Assembly (NCBI RefSeq): GCF_023218175.1 | Contig: NZ_JALPTH010000002.1 | Location: 357,051 to 421,050, forward strand | Direction of reading: 5' to 3' | Length of the DNA: 64,000 nt | From: Streptomyces lichenis | Lineage (GTDB): Bacteria > Actinomycetota > Actinomycetes > Streptomycetales > Streptomycetaceae | Shown here: positions 36,784-44,014 of the stretch, piece by piece | How positions within the stretch are numbered: the first letter of the stretch is position 1 | Layout: each line of letters begins with the position of its first letter | The notes under the pieces: model-generated | Told to the model about the DNA's origin: nothing | Databases searched by the model: none | What the model saw: only the letters and a program-made list of their open reading frames with translations | Position numbers and translations under genes: made by a program

Positions 36784-36926
36784 ACGCAGTGCTCGCATGT
36801 GGTATCCGAGATGTCGATGCGGGTGCCGGTCGGCAGCTCGTCCAGGGCGAGGCCGCCGGGCGAATCAGGAGCCGTCGCGCACACCATCACGGGCGACGGT
36901 GAGTCGTCGACACCTCCGCGCCGATA

Positions 36927-37466
36927 TCACCTCCGGGCCATAGCTGCTCGTACCGCGGCCAGTCCCTGCTCCCAGGGGAAGTTCTCGGAGTCTCCCTGCT
37001 TGGGGCCATGCGGTTCGTCCGGTCCGAAGACCACGCGGACGCCTTGGCGGCTCAGGGTGTCCACGGCTTGGGGGACGGCGGGTTGGGCGCCGAGCGCGGT
37101 CGACCAGAACGGCATCGCCGCGACGGGCACGCCCAGGTGGACGGCCTCCGGCGGGATTCCGAGCGCCACCGTGTCGGTGATCCCCGCCGCCCACCTGCAC
37201 GCGCTGGTCGTCGTCAGCGGGGCGATCAGCATCGCGTCCGCCTTCGGCAGACCGCCGGACTCTCCGGGGAGGGTGTACCGGTGCCGCACAGGGTGCCCGG
37301 TCAGCTCTTCCAGCATGCTGAGGCGGTCCCTCCACCAGGTCGCCGCCGTGGGGGTCAGGATGAGGCAGGTGTCCCAACCGTCTGCCTGTGCGGCGCGCAC
37401 GCCGGTGTCGATGTACTGGGTAGGCCCGGCGGCGGTGGCGATCAGGTAGAGCACGGGAGCGGTCAT
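36927..37466 (-). CDS. Flavoprotein-family decarboxylase-like protein
   Basis: A 179-residue protein of the flavoprotein fold (PF02441, as in PpcD/EpiD/Dfp). VLYLIATAAGP at the N terminus, LTPTAATWW, and ADAMLIAPLTTTSACRWAAGITDTVAL (the conserved P-x-T/N region for FMN binding) are visible. In Streptomyces such genes commonly lie after an Xre-type regulator, and here the start codon overlaps the regulator remnant stop (ATGA). Substrate is unknown. Confidence 0.8.
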   Translation of the reverse strand: MTAPVLYLIATAAGPTQYIDTGVRAAQADGWDTCLILTPTAATWWRDRLSMLEELTGHPVRHRYTLPGESGGLPKADAMLIAPLTTTSACRWAAGITDTVALGIPPEAVHLGVPVAAMPFWSTALGAQPAVPQAVDTLSRQGVRVVFGPDEPHGPKQGDSENFPWEQGLAAVRAAMARR

Positions 37467-38318
37467 GCGGGGAGTCCACAGCGGCTGGCCAGGCCAGTCA
37501 ACTGCTGCCCGGGGGACGGCACCAGTTCCATCAGATCAACGACCAACCCGACGACTGATGGTCGCCGCACCTCCTCCGGAGCGAGTTCTTCGGCGGTGGG
37601 AAGATCCCGCACCGCGCCGTCCCGTCGTCGGGTCAAGGCTTTCGCGCGTGCCGTCGTGACCAGGTGCCGGGCCTGACGTTCCCGGCTGAGTGCGGCGACG
37701 GCGCCCGGGGTGATGCTCTCGGCGCTCTCCAGGGCCGACCAGGCGTCGTCCAACCTCAGCAGGACGTCCACTTCGTGCAAGGCGACGTTGGCGTCACCGA
37801 AGAAGGTCAGTACGATGTCGTGGCTGCCCTGCCGGGTGGCGATCTCGCCGGCCGCGGTGAGCTGTTCGGTGGCGGTGGTGACCGACTGTCGGAACCGGCC
37901 GCCGCCGGTCGCCGGTGCTCAGTCCCGCAGTGCCGCCGGACTCCAGATCCGGTCGGAGAGCAGCCACGGTGGTGAGGGCGTACTCGGTCGCAACGGTATG
38001 CCGCTGCTGGTGCATCAGACCGCGAGCGACCCGCCGAGCCGCTGAGCCGATGACGACGGGGTCCCCGGACTGTTCGGCGGCGGCAAGGGCACGATCAGCG
38101 GCGAGCACCGCCGGGGTACGGGTTTGGGCCCCGTACTTGAACAGCAGGCTAGCGGTGAGCTGGTAAGTGCGCGAGAGGACTACGGCCCCGGCCGGGCCGG
38201 TCTCGGCAGCGCGGTGTGCGTCGGCCAGGACTCCCGGCAAGTCCCGGGCGACAGCCGCGTAGCGGCATGCCCCCCACGCCTGGAAGCAGCAGTGCAACCG
38301 CCGTTGAAGATGCTCCAC
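37463..38318 (-). pseudogene. Xre-type regulator remnant (TPR part only), frameshifted
   Basis: Two frames together resemble the C-terminal TPR-like half of Streptomyces HTH_31/Xre regulators. The first (from 38318) contains DLPGVLADAHRAAE, YQLTASLLFKYG and LAAADRALAAAEQSGD-type helices. Near 37920 the natural reading shifts to another frame (RFRQSVTTATEQLTAAGEIA) and ends at 37463 with MELVPSPGQQLTGLASRCGL. The N-terminal DNA-binding domain expected in the family is absent upstream. I conclude both truncation and frameshift. The stop overlaps the flavoprotein start, so the pair was once coupled. Confidence 0.65.
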
Positions 38319-38394
38319 CGGTACAAGGTGGCCGATACCTACCGCGCCTTACGTTCCTCATGCATGCGACAGCAGTCGGTGACGAAAGGCGCCC

Positions 38395-39051
38395 ATGAGG
38401 CCAACCATCGGGGTTCCACGCGTTCATGAGCTCTCGGGCGGAGGAAGGAACGGCGACGCACCCGCCTGCCGCGCCGGGAGTGAGCACCCGCTCGTCAACG
38501 CCGCAACGGGTGCGACGGTCAGCAGGGTACGAAGCGGACCATCGGCCTCACAGGGCGCTCGGTCGCGACGCGGTGTCGAGGACTGGCTTCTGGCCGCCGC
38601 GCAGGACGCCGGCCGAGCGCGGCGAGAGTGGGTGACGTACGGGGTGGCGCTGCTGCGCTGCGGCGGGAGCTTCACCGCCGTCCGCATCCCTGCCAGGTAC
38701 ATCCATGCCCTGGCCCGCGATGAGGACCCGGCTGCGGTCGGCCGCTTCCTCGACACCGCCCTGGAGGGCAGCCCGGTCTTCTTCCACCCGGGCGCCCGGC
38801 AGTTCTACGCGCTGACCTTCGCCGGGATGGTGACGCAATGGGCCCTGCCCGGAGCCACGGAATGCCTGGGGACGGATGCCTTCCTCGGTGTTCTCGCCCC
38901 TGTCCGCACAAAGCCGGGCCGGGGTCAGAACCCGTACTGGTCGGTCCCCCTCACCGAGCCCGGCGTGCTGTGCGGGGTGGACGCCCCCGCGGGCTTGGCC
39001 GCCTACGGCCGCGAGGCGGCGGCCCGGGGGGAGGCCGAGGGCGATGGGTGA
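38395..39051 (+). CDS. Conserved hypothetical protein of the element
   Basis: A 218-residue product. From about residue 58 it reads as a normal protein (EDWLLAAAQDAGRARREWVT, VRIPARYIHALARDED, FFHPGARQFYALTFAGMVTQ), while the first 55 residues from ATG 38395 look unnatural. An alternative start in another frame at 38426 (MSSRAEEGTATHPPAAPG) would need a frameshift, so the 5' end may be damaged. Proteins like this sit beside an ATPase and a MazG-like gene in many Streptomyces; here too they overlap (stop at 39051, next ATG at 39044). Function unknown. Confidence 0.55.
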   Translation: MRPTIGVPRVHELSGGGRNGDAPACRAGSEHPLVNAATGATVSRVRSGPSASQGARSRRGVEDWLLAAAQDAGRARREWVTYGVALLRCGGSFTAVRIPARYIHALARDEDPAAVGRFLDTALEGSPVFFHPGARQFYALTFAGMVTQWALPGATECLGTDAFLGVLAPVRTKPGRGQNPYWSVPLTEPGVLCGVDAPAGLAAYGREAAARGEAEGDG

Positions 39052-39754
39052 CGGCCGGCAAGGCGGGCGTCGGCCCCGGCTGCCGGCTCGCGCGGCGTCG
39101 ATCGAACCGGGGTACTCGGAGACCCTGCCCCGTGAGCGGGAGACGGCGGGCATCGCGCGGGAGCTGGTCCGTGCGGCCTTGGACCGCTGGTGCCTGCCCC
39201 AGCCGGCCGACGACGCGGCCGTGGTGGTGACCGAGTTCGTGGCGAACGCCGTCGATCACGCCAAGGGCCGCACGGTCCGCGTCACCGTGACCCTTACCGG
39301 GGCGACCTGCATCCGCATCAGCGTGGTGGACGGCGTTGCGAACCTGAAATCGGCCGTGCGTCTGCATGGGCTGGATGGCTTCCCCACTCCGAGCGTGCAG
39401 GGTCTCACCATCGCTCTTGGCCACACCCCCGTCGAGACGGCGACCATCCTCGGCACCCTGCTCGGCGCCGACCCGCTGCCGTACGAGCTGGCGGAGGTTC
39501 CCGACTTCCCCGAGTCGCAGGAGGTGATGGAGCGTCTTGGCACCGCGGTGAAGGCGGTGACAAACGGGGGATTCCTGGACACGCAGCTCCATCCGTACTG
39601 CGAGCAATGCGGCCACCTGCCCAGCATCGCTCTGGGGACTCTGAAGCTCGACGTCGCTGTCCGTCTGACAGGCGCCCTGCGACAGGCGAAGCCCGGCCAA
39701 CCGTGGCGGAACGAAGCGCGGCGGTCCGTTCACCCACCGAGAGAAGAGGCGTGA
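39044..39754 (+). CDS. Truncated HATPase domain joined to an unrelated C-terminal region
   Basis: A 236-residue product. Residues 20-95 match an RsbW-like N-terminal half: ETAGIARELVRAALDRWCLP and the N-box VVVTEFVANAVDHAKG, ending at IRISVVDG. The second half of the ATP site (the glycine-rich lid) is missing; the sequence passes directly into VRLHGLDGFPTPSVQGLTIA and later HPYCEQCGHLPSIALGTLKL, a CxxC-containing region that I do not recognise. It looks like an in-frame fusion of two genes by deletion or recombination. ATPase activity is unlikely. ATG 39044 follows GGGGGGAGG. Confidence 0.6.
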   Translation: MGDGRQGGRRPRLPARAASIEPGYSETLPRERETAGIARELVRAALDRWCLPQPADDAAVVVTEFVANAVDHAKGRTVRVTVTLTGATCIRISVVDGVANLKSAVRLHGLDGFPTPSVQGLTIALGHTPVETATILGTLLGADPLPYELAEVPDFPESQEVMERLGTAVKAVTNGGFLDTQLHPYCEQCGHLPSIALGTLKLDVAVRLTGALRQAKPGQPWRNEARRSVHPPREEA

Positions 39755-40074
39755 TGGACGTATGCACGTGGACGGAGATCACTCAGCTCCGGGAGTGGCT
39801 GGACGAGCACGGCGGTGACCAGACGGAGCAGGAGCGCCGTCTGCTGCGGGTGCTCGCGATCGGCTCGGAGTTCGGCGAGGCGGCCCGGGCGGTGCACGGA
39901 GTGCTCGGCGCGAACCCGAAGCAGGGTTGCTCGCACTCGTGGTCGGACGTTCGGACGCGGTTGTGTGCGGTGATCGTTACCGCGATGGTCGCCCTGGACA
40001 CGGTCAGCGGGGACGCGGCCCACGTGCTCGACGTGCACCTCGGGTCCCTCGTCGATCGGACCCCGCAGTCCTGA
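39754..40074 (+). CDS. MazG-like family protein
   Basis: A 106-residue protein of the all-alpha MazG-like type. TWTEITQLREWLDEHGG and RLLRVLAIGSEFGEAARAVHGVLG give the acidic E-x-x-E...metal-binding pattern of nucleotide pyrophosphohydrolases, with TAMVALDTVSGDAAHVLDVHL as the second helix pair. The ATG overlaps the previous stop by one base. The three-gene run of hypothetical, ATPase and MazG-like is frequent in Streptomyces. It is the last gene before the right end of the element. Confidence 0.75.
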   Translation: MDVCTWTEITQLREWLDEHGGDQTEQERRLLRVLAIGSEFGEAARAVHGVLGANPKQGCSHSWSDVRTRLCAVIVTAMVALDTVSGDAAHVLDVHLGSLVDRTPQS

Positions 40075-40108
40075 GCCACAGCGATCGGCGCAGGCCAGAG
40101 GCCCCGGC

Positions 40109-40133
40109 TGCGTGAGCGATGCGTGAGCGGACG
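40109..40133 (+). repeat. Element-end repeat, right copy
   Basis: Identical 25 bp to 27409-27433, same orientation, with the two GCGTGAGCG units. It lies 111 bases inside attR. Confidence 0.8.
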
Positions 40134-40244
40134 CGCTGGCACCAGCCGTGCGGACATGGACCGCGCCGGACCATCCACGGGCCTGACCAGGCGATACGGC
40201 ACCGATCGGGAGGGCCCGGGAACGACCGGCACGTCTTCGGAGAC

Positions 40245-40307
40245 ACTTTTGATCCGTTGGTTGTGGGTTCGAGTCCCACACGGCCTACCGACAGCAGGGC
40301 AGGGGAA
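40245..40307 (+). repeat. attR of the integrated element (orphan tRNA-Lys 3' fragment)
   Basis: Direct copy of 27275-27337 with one mismatch. The tRNA portion lacks its 5' half and promoter, so it is not a gene. It marks the right end of the element. Confidence 0.93.
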
Positions 40308-40327
40308 GCCCTCTCCGCACCGCACCA

Positions 40328-40363
40328 GAACGCCCCCACCAGATCCTTCCGGTGGGGGCGTTC
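40328..40363. terminator. Probable original tRNA-Lys terminator
   Basis: Thirteen-bp stem GAACGCCCCCACC (40328-40340) with 40351-40363 and a 10-base loop, 20 bases after attR. Before the insertion it would have lain directly downstream of tRNA-Lys. It also sits at the end of the minus-strand sortase gene. Confidence 0.65.
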
Positions 40364-40389
40364 CGTCGTCTGCGGCCTGCGGGGTCCTG

Positions 40390-41079
40390 TCACCCTTCCC
40401 GTACCGACAGCAGCCGGCCGAAGACCACCACGTTGTCGCTGTAGTAGTGGTCGGCCTTGCTGAAGTCGCCGCCGCAGGTGATCAGCCGGAGTTCCGGTCC
40501 GGCGGTGTTGCCGTACACCTCCAGGCTGGGGAACTCCTTCTTCCCGTACTGGGCGACCTTCGTCACTCCGAAGACGGCCGTACTGCCGTCCTTCCGCTCG
40601 ACCTCCACGCGCTGCCCGGTCCGCAGGCGGGCCAGGTCGAAGAAGACCGCCTTCTCCTCGTTCCAGGTGACATGGCCCGCGATCACCGCCGGACCCCTGG
40701 CTCCCGGTGCCGCGCCCCGCTCGTACCAGCCGGCCCGGTCGGGGTCGCGCGGTGTCTCCATGGCCTGCTCGCCGTCCAGTCCGAGCCGCTCCAACGGCGT
40801 GGACACCTTCAGGGTGGGGATGACCAGCCGCTCCGGTGCCGGGGCCGGTGGCGCCGGAGCGGATTCGGGGCCTCCCGCCTCGGACGGTCGCGGAGGGACC
40901 GGTACCGAGGTGGCACCGGCGCCGGGACTGCTCTGGGCCTGCGGGACCCGGGGCGGGGCGGGCTGCTGGCGGCCGACGCCGGTGGCCAGCAGCACACCCC
41001 CCACCACGAGCAGCACGCAGGCCGCGGCAAGAAGCCCGATCCGTCCCCGGCGACCGGACCGCGTCTGGGGCGCACCCAT
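40390..41079 (-). CDS. Class F sortase
   Basis: Membrane-anchored transpeptidase of 229 residues. One N-terminal membrane segment (about residues 14-35), a Pro/Ala linker, then the sortase barrel with the catalytic His in AVIAGHVTW and Cys in LRLITCGGDF (TLxTC-like). Class F is the common actinobacterial type of uncertain substrate. It lies 12 bases after the CHRD-like gene, so the two are an operon and the surface protein is its likely substrate or partner. ATG 41079 is seven bases after GAGGCGG; GTG 41082 is an alternative. Confidence 0.88.
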   Translation of the reverse strand: MGAPQTRSGRRGRIGLLAAACVLLVVGGVLLATGVGRQQPAPPRVPQAQSSPGAGATSVPVPPRPSEAGGPESAPAPPAPAPERLVIPTLKVSTPLERLGLDGEQAMETPRDPDRAGWYERGAAPGARGPAVIAGHVTWNEEKAVFFDLARLRTGQRVEVERKDGSTAVFGVTKVAQYGKKEFPSLEVYGNTAGPELRLITCGGDFSKADHYYSDNVVVFGRLLSVREG

Positions 41080-41091
41080 CACCGGACCGCC

Positions 41092-41916
41092 TCAGCGGAG
41101 GCTGTCGGCGGCCCGGCGACGCCGTACCGCCAGCGCGCCCAGAGCCCCGGCGCCCAGCACCGCGGCCGCGCCGCCGGCCAGCATGCCCGGCGCCTCGACG
41201 CCCTGCGTGCCGCCGGATCCGGTCTCCACCCCGCCCACCGGCATCGAGCCGACAGCGGCGCCCGCGAGCATCCCGCACGAGGCCGGGGCGGTGGCCTCCT
41301 GGGGCAGCTTCGGGTCCAGCTCGCTCTTGCCCTTGTTGAAGTCGTACTTCTTGTTGCCGTTGGTGTCGATGCCGTGCTGCACCACGTGCAGGTCCTTGAT
41401 GTGGTCGGCGACCTTCTGCGAGACGGTGATGACCCGCTCGTAGGAGACCTTGCCGTCCTTGTCCGCCACCGGCATCCGTGTGACGTCCAGTCCGCTCTTC
41501 TTGGTGGTGTCGCCCTTGGTGGTCAGGGAGATGTTGATGTCGCCGTAGGAGGGCAGTCCCTCGGCCGTGCTGACCACGCCGTCGCTGTTCTTGTCGGCGC
41601 TCGCGTCCGGGCAGTGGAAGTCGTGCCCGTCGGTGGAGCCGTGGATGTGCTGTGCGTGCGGCTGCCCCGGCACCAGCCCGGTCGCCTCGATCTTCACGTT
41701 CAGGTCCCGGCCCTTGAGCGTCAGCATCGCGGTGCCGCTCGCCCCCGAGCCGTTCAGCTGCTCCAGGTCCACCTGGTACGACCCGTTCTCGGCCGCGGCC
41801 TGGTGGGATCCGGAGTGGCTGCCGGTGTGCGCGGCGGCCGGCATGGCGCCGGCGAGCGCGAGCGCGGCGGGCAGCGCCACCAGGGTGGTCAGACGGGCGG
41901 TGCGCTTGGCTATCAC
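41092..41916 (-). CDS. CHRD-like surface protein with Ca-binding-type loops
   Basis: A 274-residue exported protein. A signal peptide ends near residue 29 (MPAAAH). The CHRD-like domain has GTAMLTLKGRDLNVKIEATG and QHIHGSTDGHDFHCP. Two loops resemble EF-hand calcium sites: DKNSDGVVSTAE and DTNGNKKYD. The C terminus is a membrane helix (MLAGGAAAVLGAGALGALAV) with RRRR, preceded by GGVETGSGG, a degenerate sorting-like stretch rather than a clear LPxTG. Its gene is directly upstream of the class F sortase on the same strand. The fold is common in surface proteins of unknown function. Confidence 0.75.
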   Translation of the reverse strand: MIAKRTARLTTLVALPAALALAGAMPAAAHTGSHSGSHQAAAENGSYQVDLEQLNGSGASGTAMLTLKGRDLNVKIEATGLVPGQPHAQHIHGSTDGHDFHCPDASADKNSDGVVSTAEGLPSYGDINISLTTKGDTTKKSGLDVTRMPVADKDGKVSYERVITVSQKVADHIKDLHVVQHGIDTNGNKKYDFNKGKSELDPKLPQEATAPASCGMLAGAAVGSMPVGGVETGSGGTQGVEAPGMLAGGAAAVLGAGALGALAVRRRRAADSLR

Positions 41917-42176
41917 GGGAAGTCCCTTCCTCCACCGCCCCTGTTGCTTCTTGAGGCGGACATGCCGTCAGTGACACCAGTGGTTCGCACCCGGCCCTGG
42001 TCCGGATTGGTCGCCTCACCAAACTGTTCGTCTCCGGCCGTTGCCGAGGGGCTTCCGCCGTACGGGGCCGCGCTTCCGGCGTACGGGGCCGCTTCCGCTG
42101 GTACGCGCCCGCTGTACAGCCCCGCGATAAGAGATTGGGACTTACGCGGAAGATGGCGTAAGGTGGTGTTCACCGA
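41917..42176. promoter_or_regulatory. Promoter of initiator tRNA and upstream of the CHRD-like gene
   Basis: TTGGGA (42135-42140) and TAAGGT (42159-42164) with an 18-base spacer form the tRNA promoter. The rest carries repeats of GGCGTACGGGGCC-type sequence near 42056-42090 and no gene. Confidence 0.6.
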
Positions 42177-42250
42177 CGCGGGGTGGAGCAGCTCGGTAGC
42201 TCGCTGGGCTCATAACCCAGAGGTCGCAGGTTCAAATCCTGTCCCCGCTA
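42177..42250 (+). tRNA. Initiator tRNA-Met (CAT)
   Basis: Cloverleaf with C1 opposite U72 (mismatched first pair), three consecutive G-C pairs in the anticodon stem (CTGGG/CCCAG), anticodon CAT, T-loop TTCAAAT. These are the initiator marks. A palindromic terminator follows. Confidence 0.95.
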
Positions 42251-42255
42251 CTGAA

Positions 42256-42291
42256 ACGAAGGCCCGGTGCACATGTGCACCGGGCCTTCGT
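42256..42291 (+). terminator. Terminator of initiator tRNA
   Basis: A perfect 36-bp palindrome (18-base arms, left arm ACGAAGGCCCGGTGCACA) starts six bases after the tRNA. No U-tract. Confidence 0.8.
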
Positions 42292-42430
42292 CATGTCCTG
42301 CCCGGCTCGCCGGCCGCTGGGCTGTCGCCCGGTCGGCGGATGGCCGGTCGCCGGGGGGCGCGGCTCGGGTGAGCCTGGACGGGGCGCGGTAGCGGTCGCG
42401 GCCGTGGGCGGACCGGGCAGGAGACCAGCG

Positions 42431-43582
42431 GTGGGGCAGCGAGCGCGGCAGGACGGCACCGGCGCGGCGGTGGGTGGCGCCGCGCGGCGCTTTCTGCGGG
42501 CGGTGCCGGCGCTGATGGTCATCGGCGGTGTGCTGTACGACCAGCTGACTCCGCCGCGCTTCACCGCCGTACCGCTGTTCGCGGCCGCCCCGCTGGTCGC
42601 CGCCCCGTTCTTCACCTACCGGGCGACCCTGCTGGCCGGGATCTTCGCGGTGCTCGCCGTGCTGCTCAGCCATGTCGGCAACCGGACGATCGTCGAGGGA
42701 CCCGCGCTGACCGAGGTGCTGACGGTGGTGACCGTCTCGGCGCTGGCGCTGCTCATCAACCGGGTGGTGCGGCGCAGCGGCGAGCGGCTCGCCTCGGCGC
42801 GGGAGATCGCCGAGACCGCCCAGCGGGCGGTGCTGCCGGTGCCGGCGGAGCGGATCGGCGGCCTCCAGGTGGCCGCCCGGTACGAGGCCGCGCAGGAGGA
42901 CGCGTTCATCGGCGGGGATCTGTTCGCGGTGCAGGAGACCCCGTACGGGGTGCGGCTGGTGGTCGGGGACGTACGGGGCAAGGGGCTGGGCGCGGTCGAG
43001 GCGGTGGCGGTGGTGATCGGCGCGTTCCGGGAGGCGGCCGAGCAGGAGAGCTCCCTGGAGGGCGTGGCCCAGCGGCTGGAACGGGCGCTGACGCGCGAGG
43101 GCAGCCGGCGGGACGGGCTGGACGCCTTCGAGGGGTTCACCACCGCGGTGCTGGCGGAGATCCCGCGCGGCCGGGGGGCGGTGCGGATCGTCGACCGGGG
43201 GCATCCGGAGCCGCTGCTGCTCCACGCGGACGGGCGGATCGTCCGGCTCGTCCCCGCCGAGCCAGCGCTGCCGCTCGGCATGGTGGAGCTGGGCGCCTGG
43301 CCGGACCGCTCCTACGAGGTGGCCTTCCCGCCGGGGGCGACGCTGCTGTTCTACACGGACGGCCTCTCCGAGGCGCGGGATCCGCAGGGGGTGTTCTACG
43401 ACCCGGTGGCCCGGCTGCGAGGGCGGATCTTCCCGGGGCCGGACGCCGTCCTCGACGCGCTCACGGACGACGTACGGCTGCACACGGCGGGCGGCGCGAC
43501 CGACGATCTGGCGCTGCTGGCGGTGGCGCGCCCCGCGGTGGGGCAGCCGCCCCGGCGCCGCACCATGCCGGTGGTGCCCTGA
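42431..43582 (+). CDS. Membrane-bound PP2C/SpoIIE-family phosphatase
   Basis: A 383-residue phosphatase with two to three membrane helices in the first 120 residues (ALMVIGGVLYD, VPLFAAAPLVAAPFF, VVTVSALALLINRVV), then a PP2C domain: FIGGDLFAV, GDVRGKGLGAVEA, DRGHPEPLL, LLFYTDGLSE, TDDLALLAV. It resembles the small membrane PP2C proteins of Streptomyces that follow an initiator tRNA locus. GTG 42431 has AGGAGA about six bases upstream; the open frame to 42275 includes the tRNA terminator and is rejected. Substrate unknown. Confidence 0.85.
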   Translation: MGQRARQDGTGAAVGGAARRFLRAVPALMVIGGVLYDQLTPPRFTAVPLFAAAPLVAAPFFTYRATLLAGIFAVLAVLLSHVGNRTIVEGPALTEVLTVVTVSALALLINRVVRRSGERLASAREIAETAQRAVLPVPAERIGGLQVAARYEAAQEDAFIGGDLFAVQETPYGVRLVVGDVRGKGLGAVEAVAVVIGAFREAAEQESSLEGVAQRLERALTREGSRRDGLDAFEGFTTAVLAEIPRGRGAVRIVDRGHPEPLLLHADGRIVRLVPAEPALPLGMVELGAWPDRSYEVAFPPGATLLFYTDGLSEARDPQGVFYDPVARLRGRIFPGPDAVLDALTDDVRLHTAGGATDDLALLAVARPAVGQPPRRRTMPVVP

Positions 43583-43873
43583 GCCTCCCGGAGGGAGCGG
43601 GCGTACGGAGCGTGATCACCATGGCCCCGTCCGTCCCTCCCGTGACAGGGATACGGAGGGGGTGCGGCGGGTATCCGGGGGCCGGTGGGGGACACCTGCG
43701 CCGGCGAGGCCCCTGAGGGGCGGTCAAATCCACCCCGTATCAGCGCTTATGCCCAGGTCCGTCCCTCCGTCGGAGGCCGAACGATCGCACGGAGCGGCTT
43801 GGAATCCGAGCCCCGGGTCTATTAACGTTCGATAACGCAGCGCGGTCGTCCCAGCCGTCGGCAAGACGGCGCC
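43583..43873. other. Intergenic region before the riboswitch
   Basis: No gene. It presumably contains the promoter of the M23 gene; CGATAAC around 43829 is AT-rich against the background. Confidence 0.4.
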
Positions 43874-43993
43874 GTGCGCGCGCCGAATTCCGCTCGGAAA
43901 CCGGGGAACCACCACTTTGGGGTGAATCGGGCCGCTTGGCCCGTAGGAGACCTTCCTGCTCCGAACCCGTCAGCTAACCCGGTAGGCGCGAAG
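43874..43993 (+). promoter_or_regulatory. ydaO/yuaA-type c-di-AMP riboswitch
   Basis: Conserved blocks of the ydaO class occur in order: CGGAAACCGGGGAACCACC (43895-43913), TTTGGGGTGAATCGG (43916-43930), TAGGAGACCTTCCT (43944-43957), GCTCCGAACCCGTCAGCTAA (43958-43977) and CCGGTAGGCG (43980-43989), followed by the ribosome site. In actinobacteria this RNA typically controls cell-wall hydrolases, as here. c-di-AMP binding usually turns expression off. Confidence 0.9.
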
Positions 43994-44014
43994 GAAGGAA
44001 AGGAGTGCGCCTTC

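Larger units (their letters stand above)
27338..40244. mobile_element. Integrated mobilizable element, decayed (CIME/IME-like), about 13 kb
   Basis: The region is bounded by direct att repeats, one in an intact tRNA-Lys and the other an orphan tRNA 3' fragment. Contents: a frameshifted low-GC gene, a MobC-like gene, a relaxase with two frameshifts, a SpoIIE/STAS/RsbW-like signalling cluster, a broken Xre-type regulator with flavoprotein, and a hypothetical/ATPase/MazG trio. No integrase, excisionase, replication initiator or TraB-like translocase was found on either strand. The flanks show no frameshifts. I read it as a former integrative mobilizable element that has lost its recombinase and could move only in trans. 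IME versus AICE origin cannot be fixed; the relaxase and MobC favour an IME. Confidence 0.85.

Noticed and set aside
39730..40325. Minus-strand frames across attR and the MazG-like gene
   Set aside because: They translate the tRNA fragment in antisense and the opposite strand of the MazG-like gene.
42256..42291. 36-bp perfect palindrome as an operator
   Set aside because: It starts six bases after the initiator tRNA and is best explained as a terminator.
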